From RGIG3009 sp964433065 (GTDB lineage Bacteria > Bacillota > Clostridia > Oscillospirales > Acutalibacteraceae), in assembly GCA_964433065.1 (NCBI GenBank), contig CAYSPZ010000057.1, positions 1 to 10,966 on the forward strand: DNA of 10,966 bases. Direction: 5' to 3'. The position numbers and the translations under genes were made by a program. The notes beneath the pieces are model-generated. The model worked only from the letters and a program-made list of their open reading frames with translations, searched no databases and was not told the DNA's origin. Shown one piece after another: positions 6,344 through 10,966 of this stretch; the stretch's first letter is position 1; each line of letters starts with the position of its first letter.

Positions 6344-6985
6344 TTATCCGTGTTTGCGATGGTAGTTGTAAGAATAGAGGAACGGTGCGGCGACCATAAC
6401 GAGCATCACGGCACCGAACACCCAAAAGAAAACGTTGCCCGGCAACAGGGAACACAGCATGATCGCGATACCGCCGATCATCCACACCTTTCCCGTAAAA
6501 CGGTGGGTGGCATTCCAGTTTTCCTCGCTATGCAACGTCCAGATGATCTTGATACCGACGGTGTAGTTTTGTTTGAATTTCGGTATATAGTTGCCGATGA
6601 TCGCAAAAAGAAGTCCCATAAAGAACGGAACGATCTGTTCCACCGCTATCGGTTTTTCAAACGCAGCGGCGTATATCAATCCGTTACAAAGCACCGAAAG
6701 GGACGGGGTGATCCACAATACCAACCACAGGGATTTGAAATTGTGTTCGTCCTGTTTGGGGTCTTTGGTGGTGACAAACACGCATACCCAGTGTAACACG
6801 AACAGGAACAACGGCATCCCAAACACCGCAAACGCACGACTGCTCCACCCGTCGGCGTCGCCTTGCGCGTTCCAATGCGTCGCGATCTGTTCGGGTAACG
6901 CATCCCATACGATGAGCCCGAACACCATCGGCAACAGGATCACCAACGACGATAGTAAAAGACTCCATTTATTGCGTTTGATCAT
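6344..6985 (-). CDS. sdpI: SdpI family immunity protein
   Basis: This 213-residue membrane protein resembles SdpI, which in B. subtilis protects cells from the SdpC killing peptide and also sequesters the repressor SdpR. The N-terminal DUF1648 part shows LPEQIATHWNAQGDADGW (30-47). The SdpI signature follows: GNYIPKFKQNYTVGI (131-145), then WTLHSEENW (149-157) and THRFTGK (160-166). Six hydrophobic segments are evident. The ATG at 6985 lies inside sdpR, overlapping it by 17 bases, with GGAGAG seven bases upstream, so translation is coupled to the repressor. No SdpA, SdpB or SdpC gene lies nearby. A function against foreign toxin, or envelope-stress sensing, is inference. Confidence 0.9.
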   Translation of the reverse strand: MIKRNKWSLLLSSLVILLPMVFGLIVWDALPEQIATHWNAQGDADGWSSRAFAVFGMPLFLFVLHWVCVFVTTKDPKQDEHNFKSLWLVLWITPSLSVLCNGLIYAAAFEKPIAVEQIVPFFMGLLFAIIGNYIPKFKQNYTVGIKIIWTLHSEENWNATHRFTGKVWMIGGIAIMLCSLLPGNVFFWVFGAVMLVMVAAPFLYSYNYHRKHG

Positions 6986-7253
6986 TTGTATTCTCTCCTT
7001 TCAGATCGGTCACCCACAACATCATCTCTTCTAAAACCGATGTGTTGAGTTCGTAAAAAATAAACTGTCCTTCCCGCGTGTCGCGTACCAACTCGGCTTC
7101 CTTCAACACCGACAGATGCCGCGAGATGGACGCTCCCGTTACGGGAAAATGCTCGACGATCTCGCCCGCCGCCATTCGTCCGCCTTTGAGCAGGTTGAGG
7201 ATCTCCCGCCGTATCGGATCGGCAAGTGCTTTCAACGTCTGTTGCAATCCCAC
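6969..7253 (-). CDS. sdpR: ArsR/SdpR family transcriptional repressor
   Basis: This 94-residue winged-helix repressor opens with the typical LKALADPIRREILNLL (7-22), followed by the recognition helix in VTGASISRHLSVLKEAELV (38-56) and the wing REGQFIFYELN (60-70). No ArsR cysteine metal motif (ELCVC) is present, as expected for SdpR rather than a metal sensor. The start is taken as the GTG at 7253, seven bases after AGGGGGG. Upstream in-frame codons would run through the operator and promoter, and the nearby ATG (7258) is out of frame. It is the first gene of the sdpR-sdpI unit and very likely binds the dyad at 7275-7294 to repress itself. Confidence 0.92.
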   Translation of the reverse strand: MGLQQTLKALADPIRREILNLLKGGRMAAGEIVEHFPVTGASISRHLSVLKEAELVRDTREGQFIFYELNTSVLEEMMLWVTDLKGENTNDQTQ

Positions 7254-7274
7254 AACATAACCCCCCCTTTTAAC

Positions 7275-7294
7275 ATTTAACCTAATTGTTAAAT
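7275..7294. promoter_or_regulatory. Probable SdpR operator (dyad)
   Basis: ATTTAAC (7275-7281) and GTTAAAT (7288-7294) form a perfect 7-bp inverted repeat around CTAATT. It sits just downstream of the sdpR -10 box, over the predicted transcription start, where a bound ArsR-type dimer would block initiation. Confidence 0.7.
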
Positions 7295-7296
7295 AT

Positions 7297-7325
7297 AGAA
7301 TAGCACACGTATTTTGGTTTGTCAA
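7297..7325 (-). promoter_or_regulatory. Sigma-A promoter of sdpR-sdpI
   Basis: On the minus strand a perfect TTGACA (7325-7320), a 17-base spacer and TATTCT (7302-7297) form a promoter, with transcription expected near 7290 inside the operator dyad. Confidence 0.75.
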
Positions 7326-7363
7326 TACCCTTTTTAAATCTCAAAAGCAGAAAATGCAAACCG

Positions 7364-7507
7364 GTGTACATAAAACGCAATCTCGCGGTCTATACCGTGC
7401 TCTATGACCTGCATAAACAAGGAAAATTGGAGATCGAAAGGGAATATCAACGCGGTGTGTTCGAGGGATTGCAAGCATCGATTTATTATCCTTCGCTCAA
7501 AGAGTAA
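7364..7507 (+). CDS. Possible small protein of unknown function
   Basis: An open frame of about 47 codons lies between the sdpR promoter and the rhamnosidase promoter. It starts at a GTG (7364; the same frame is open back to a TTG at 7319). I do not recognise it. The product is charged and mixed, with YTVLYDLHKQGKLEIEREY in the middle and a Tyr-rich end (SIYYPSLKE). In favour: the stop is followed within 10 bases by a plus-strand hairpin, and third-position base use resembles the neighbours. Against: no clear ribosome binding site or promoter. It may be a real small gene or the tail of a decayed one. Confidence 0.35.
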   Translation: MYIKRNLAVYTVLYDLHKQGKLEIEREYQRGVFEGLQASIYYPSLKE

Positions 7508-7514
7508 CCTTTGC

Positions 7515-7549
7515 CACCCGAAAGTCGACGAAGACTTTCGGGTGTTGTT
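7515..7549 (+). terminator. Probable terminator after the small ORF
   Basis: CACCCGAAAGTC (7515-7526) pairs over 12 bases with GACTTTCGGGTG (7533-7544) around GACGAA. The following TTGTTA is only a weak T tract. Its placement eight bases after a stop codon supports transcription of 7364-7507 on this strand. Confidence 0.55.
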
Positions 7550-7563
7550 ATGGTATATAGTGG

Positions 7564-7592
7564 TTGAAATGCGTGGTGCGGTGTGGTATACT
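7564..7592 (+). promoter_or_regulatory. Sigma-A promoter of the rhamnosidase-aldolase unit
   Basis: TTGAAA (7564-7569), a 17-base spacer and TATACT (7587-7592) precede the gene, with a predicted start near 7599 just before GGAGGT (7608-7613). No operator dyad or catabolite-response element is evident to me nearby. Confidence 0.75.
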
Positions 7593-7621
7593 GTGTTTGT
7601 TATTGATGGAGGTGTTGACTG

Positions 7622-9739
7622 ATGTATCCACGTGTAGAGTTGAACGGTGCCAAATGGATCGGTATGGGCATCCCAAGGCACCCCTTTGTGATCACCCGTA
7701 CGTTTGCCGTTCACGACCTGCACCGCGCACAGATCACCGTTGCGTGTTTCGGTACTTTCGTGCTTACCGTCAACGGTCGGCGGGTAGGGGAGGAGTTGTA
7801 CCTTCCGCTTACCACCGATTACGAAGAACGACGCGGTATCGTATACGGTGGTACGGTGTTTGACGAACAACTCGCCCACCGCTTATATTGTCCGCAGTTT
7901 GATATCACCGACTATCTGCACGAAGGGGAGAACACTCTGCAGTTTTCGGTTGCGGGCGGTTTTTATGAACTGTGGGAATTCGGTGTTCCCAAATTGGCAT
8001 ATTGTATTGAGATCGACGGCGAACAGATCGTATCGGACGGCACTGAATTGTGCGGCGACGGATTTGTCAAAGCGGCGCACAGTTTGAACGGCGAAACGCA
8101 CGATTACCGCACCGTTTTGCCCGTCAACACCCCCGTTACGGTATTCGATACCCCCGATACGCCCTGTTACGTATGCGATTGTCCCGCCGATACGGTGATT
8201 CGCACCGTGTGTCCCCGACCGCTCGGCAACGGTATCTACGATGCGGGGGAAGTGTTATCGGGCTACGTGACCTTAAAAAGCCGCAAAGCACAGACGGTTA
8301 CGGTGCGCTACGCAGAACTGTTGGACGAACACGGTATGCTCTGCGGTGAAGCGGCGGACGAGCAGTATTCCACCTACCATACCGACGATACCGAACGGTT
8401 GTTGTACCCGCGCCATACGTGGAACGCGTTTCGCTATTTTCAGGTGAACGGTGACGTAGAAGTGGTCGATTGTGCCGTCGTGCACAGTAACGTGGATATC
8501 ACCGCCGCGTTCGAATGCAGTGACGATACCCTCAACTGGTTATACACCGCCTTTTTGCGTACCCAACTGGCAAACATGCACGGGGGTATTCCGTCCGATT
8601 GTCCGCATATTGAACGGCGCGGTTACACGGGTGACGGACAACTCACCTGCGGCGCCGCTATGATGCAATTAGATGCGCAGGCATTTTATAAAAAATGGAT
8701 CGCCGACATCCTCGATTGTCAGGATAAGCAAAGCGGTCACGTGCAATACACCGCCCCCTTTACCACGGCGGGCGGCGGTCCCGGCGGATGGGGTTGCGCC
8801 ATCGTGGAGGTGCCGTATCAGTATTGGAAAGCATACGGTGACGTAGCAGTGTTACGCGAATGTTTTGACGGTATGGCGCACTGGTTTGAGTATATGGAGG
8901 CTCACAGCGAAGACGGTCTGGTCACCTCTGACCGTCCGGGTGTGTGGTGTCTGGGAGATTGGTGTCCGCCGTCGCAGGGGGAAGTCAACCTGATCGACGC
9001 GGTCAAGATCCCGACCGCGTTTGTGAACACGTATTTTTACGTCCGTTCAATGCAACGTTTTTTACAGATTGCCGCCGCCTTGCAGGACGATCGGTATACC
9101 GAGACGGTCACCCGTCGCATTCGCACCGCGCAGGACGCGATGGTTCGCGCTTACTTTGACCCGCAAACGGGTGATTTTGCGAACGGAGAACAGGGCGCGA
9201 ATGCCTTTGCGCTCGATATCGGGCTCGGCGACGACCGCACACTAAAGCGTTTGGTCGACCGTTACCAAACGCTCGGTCAGTACGACACAGGTATCTTCGG
9301 TACCGATATCGTCACCCGTGTTCTGTTTGAAAAAGGGTTTGCCGATACCGCGATCGCGTTGCTCACCTCGAAAGGTGAAGTGTCGTTCTATGGACAGATT
9401 AAGCGCGGTGCCACGACCTTGCACGAATACTGGAATGATCGCCGTTCACAGTGCCACCCGATGTTCGGCGCGGTGACACGGTATCTATACGAATATATTC
9501 TCGGTATCCGCCAACCCGACGGGGCGGTGGGGTACGAACAGGTCGTCATTGAACCGCGTTGTCTGACGACCGTTCCCCGTGCGAAGGGACATATCCACAC
9601 GGCACACGGCGATATCGCGGTGGCATACGACGAACAGACTGTAACCGTCACCATCCCCGACAAAATCGGTGTGACGGTACGGATAAACGGTATATCCTAC
9701 CCGATCGGTGCGGGTACCCATATAATAAGAAAGGCGTGA
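7622..9739 (+). CDS. Alpha-L-rhamnosidase, glycoside hydrolase family 78
   Basis: This inverting glycosidase releases terminal L-rhamnose from glycosides such as plant flavonoids or pectin side chains. The 705 residues show an N-terminal beta-sandwich (about 1-310), the (alpha/alpha)6 catalytic barrel (about 315-640) and a C-terminal beta domain (about 645-705). The catalytic loop is SDCPHIERRGYTGDGQ (325-340), with Asp326, the probable acid Glu331 and Asp338. The probable base is Glu602 in TTLHEYWND, followed by HPMFGAVTRYLYEYILGI. There is no signal peptide, so it acts in the cytoplasm on imported small glycosides. The ATG at 7622 has GGAGGT eight bases upstream. The loop is one residue shorter than in the common DCPQRDERLGWTGD form and carries Ile330, where related short-loop forms often have Arg. 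No rhamnose uptake or catabolic gene lies nearby; a PLP enzyme follows in the same unit. Confidence 0.92.
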   Translation: MYPRVELNGAKWIGMGIPRHPFVITRTFAVHDLHRAQITVACFGTFVLTVNGRRVGEELYLPLTTDYEERRGIVYGGTVFDEQLAHRLYCPQFDITDYLHEGENTLQFSVAGGFYELWEFGVPKLAYCIEIDGEQIVSDGTELCGDGFVKAAHSLNGETHDYRTVLPVNTPVTVFDTPDTPCYVCDCPADTVIRTVCPRPLGNGIYDAGEVLSGYVTLKSRKAQTVTVRYAELLDEHGMLCGEAADEQYSTYHTDDTERLLYPRHTWNAFRYFQVNGDVEVVDCAVVHSNVDITAAFECSDDTLNWLYTAFLRTQLANMHGGIPSDCPHIERRGYTGDGQLTCGAAMMQLDAQAFYKKWIADILDCQDKQSGHVQYTAPFTTAGGGPGGWGCAIVEVPYQYWKAYGDVAVLRECFDGMAHWFEYMEAHSEDGLVTSDRPGVWCLGDWCPPSQGEVNLIDAVKIPTAFVNTYFYVRSMQRFLQIAAALQDDRYTETVTRRIRTAQDAMVRAYFDPQTGDFANGEQGANAFALDIGLGDDRTLKRLVDRYQTLGQYDTGIFGTDIVTRVLFEKGFADTAIALLTSKGEVSFYGQIKRGATTLHEYWNDRRSQCHPMFGAVTRYLYEYILGIRQPDGAVGYEQVVIEPRCLTTVPRAKGHIHTAHGDIAVAYDEQTVTVTIPDKIGVTVRINGISYPIGAGTHIIRKA

Positions 9740-9744
9740 ACGAT

Positions 9745-10770
9745 ATGTTATCTTTTCAAAGTGACTATTCCAACGGCGCTCATCCTGAGGTGCTGGAAGC
9801 GCTCGTCAAAACCAACAATGACGTGATCGCAGGTTACGGCGGTGATGCGATCTGGAACCGTGCCATCGATAAGATCCGCACCGCGTGCGAATGCGAAGAC
9901 GCACAGGTGTATTTTATGACCGGCGGTACCCAGACCAATCAGGCGGTCATCTCCACGATGTTACGTTCACACGAGGGTGTGGTCGCGGCGGATACGGGAC
10001 ACATCAGTCTTCACGAAGCGGGCGCGATCGAGTATACGGGTCATAAAGTGCTGACCTTGCCGCAACACGACGGTCGTATTGATGCACAGGAATTGAAAGC
10101 GTATCTGCAAACCTTTTACGCCGACGAGAACTGTTATCAGATGGTGTATCCGGGCATGGTGTATATCTCTCACCCCACCGAATACGGGACCTTATATTCC
10201 AAAGATCAACTGACCGCTATCTCGGCAGTTTGCCGTGAATACGGTATTCCGCTTTACCTCGACGGTGCACGTCTGGCATATGCGCTCGAAAGTCCCGCGA
10301 CCGACGTGACCCTGCCCGACCTTGCGCGGTTGTGCGACGTGTTTTATATCGGCGGTACCAAAGTCGGCGCGTTGTGCGGGGAAGCGGTGGTGTTTACCCA
10401 CGGGAATATGCCGAAGGAGTTTCGCACGCAGGTCAGACAGCGCGGTGCGATGGTGGCGAAAGGCCGTCTGCTCGGTGTGCAGTTTGACGCGTTGTTTACC
10501 GACGGGTTATATAACCGCATCGGCGCGCACGTGATCGAGATGGCGATGAAACTGAAAGCCTTATTTGAAGAAAAAGGGTATACCTTCTTCCTCAATTCTC
10601 CTACCAACCAACAGTTCGTGGTGTTGGATAACGAAACACTCGAACGGGTACGGGAACAGGTGGTGCTTACCGTCTGGGAACCGTTTGACGATACCCATAC
10701 CGTCGTCCGTTTCGTGACCGGCTGGTCGACCACCGATGCGGATATCGACGCGTTGCGTCAACTGATATGA
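9745..10770 (+). CDS. Low-specificity L-threonine aldolase-like PLP enzyme
   Basis: This fold type I PLP enzyme of the beta-eliminating lyase/threonine aldolase family (341 residues) would split threonine, allo-threonine or related beta-hydroxy amino acids to glycine and an aldehyde. The N-terminal SDYSNGAHPEVLEAL is the family's entry motif. Phosphate binding is by GGTQTNQ, His86 in DTGHISLHEAGAIE stacks on the cofactor, Asp173 and Arg176 sit in LYLDGARLAYAL, and Lys206 in GGTKVGA is the Schiff-base lysine. The segment after His86 differs from the HIYLYE form of E. coli LtaE but is common in clostridial members, so the exact substrate is uncertain and I give no symbol. The ATG at 9745 lies five bases after the rhamnosidase stop with AAAGG upstream; a longer frame back to 9559 overlaps the rhamnosidase and is rejected. 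Confidence 0.88.
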   Translation: MLSFQSDYSNGAHPEVLEALVKTNNDVIAGYGGDAIWNRAIDKIRTACECEDAQVYFMTGGTQTNQAVISTMLRSHEGVVAADTGHISLHEAGAIEYTGHKVLTLPQHDGRIDAQELKAYLQTFYADENCYQMVYPGMVYISHPTEYGTLYSKDQLTAISAVCREYGIPLYLDGARLAYALESPATDVTLPDLARLCDVFYIGGTKVGALCGEAVVFTHGNMPKEFRTQVRQRGAMVAKGRLLGVQFDALFTDGLYNRIGAHVIEMAMKLKALFEEKGYTFFLNSPTNQQFVVLDNETLERVREQVVLTVWEPFDDTHTVVRFVTGWSTTDADIDALRQLI

Positions 10771-10823
10771 ACGATAAAAAATGCGGTGGCGCGTTTGCCC
10801 GTTGTTCTTAACGGAGTTTATTT

Positions 10824-10859
10824 AAAAAGACCATCAACAAATTTGTTGATGGCCTTTTT
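10824..10859. terminator. Bidirectional terminator after the aldolase gene
   Basis: CCATCAACAAA (10831-10841) is followed directly by its reverse complement (10842-10852). Outside lie AAAAAG on the left and CCTTTTT on the right, so both strands have a T tract. It ends the rhamnosidase-aldolase unit and could also serve a leftward gene beyond the window. Confidence 0.88.
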
Positions 10860-10966
10860 GTCGTGTTATAGTGGGCTTGGGCTACTGCTCAACTGTGTTT
10901 GTACATACAACTGCGATGCTGGTTCTCTCCGTAGTTAGATGTCAGATTTTTCAAGATTGTGTTCAC

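Noticed and set aside
9559..9744. N-terminal extension of the aldolase-like gene back to a GTG at 9559.
   Set aside because: It would overlap the rhamnosidase C-terminal domain by about 180 bases. Its residues are Arg/Gly-rich and unlike the family, and a proper ATG with AAAGG exists at 9745.
10767..10811. A 14-codon frame (MNDKKCGGAFARCS) whose ATG overlaps the aldolase stop as ATGA.
   Set aside because: Too short to support, with no ribosome binding site. The ATGA overlap alone is common by chance, though the two Cys make it worth a glance in relatives.
10889..10966. Possible 3' end of a leftward gene at the right edge, ending at TGA (10891-10889).
   Set aside because: Only 25 codons are open and I recognise nothing in them. 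The bidirectional terminator at 10824-10859 is compatible with such a gene but does not prove it.

Overview
The window looks like chromosome from an endospore-forming, Gram-positive anaerobe of the class Clostridia. It carries a sporulation sigma-K fragment, a lysine riboswitch of the Firmicutes type, an SdpR/SdpI pair, strong GGAGG-type ribosome binding sites and consensus sigma-A promoters. I cannot name the species from sequence alone. Codons favour G or C at the third position, and genes are tightly packed and separated by strong hairpin terminators.

Positions 1-467 hold the 3' half of sigK only. Homology to sigma-K begins abruptly inside region 2.4, at the Asn-Glu codons of the conserved CIENEIL motif (about 84-89), and the DNA to the left is unrelated. 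As I recall, this is where the Bacillus subtilis and Clostridioides difficile skin elements split sigK. The left edge is therefore probably the end of a skin-like element, and the 3' half is the counterpart of spoIIIC. This is the most interesting feature here.

Positions 451-2965 are a lysine unit: a sigma-A promoter inside the end of sigK, a lysine riboswitch with clear P1, antiterminator and terminator arms, dapA, lysA and a bidirectional terminator. DapA makes the first committed intermediate of the diaminopimelate pathway and LysA performs the last step to lysine.

Positions 2968-6342 hold a divergent pair around a shared control region (4141-4289). An MFS transporter reads leftward. A small cyclase-family metal hydrolase reads rightward, followed after a perfect 32-base palindrome by an NCS2 nucleobase permease. 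The substrate of the cyclase and the MFS protein cannot be read from the sequence.

Positions 6344-7325 are a leftward sdpR-sdpI unit (ArsR-family autorepressor and membrane immunity protein) with its promoter and a dyad operator. No SdpC toxin gene is present, so this looks like an orphan immunity module.

Positions 7326-10860 read rightward: a possible small unknown ORF ending at a hairpin, then a promoter and a two-gene unit of an intracellular GH78 alpha-L-rhamnosidase and a threonine-aldolase-like PLP enzyme, closed by a bidirectional terminator. The last roughly 100 bases (10861-10966) show no gene I can support. No rRNA, tRNA, CRISPR array or recognisable transposase is visible.
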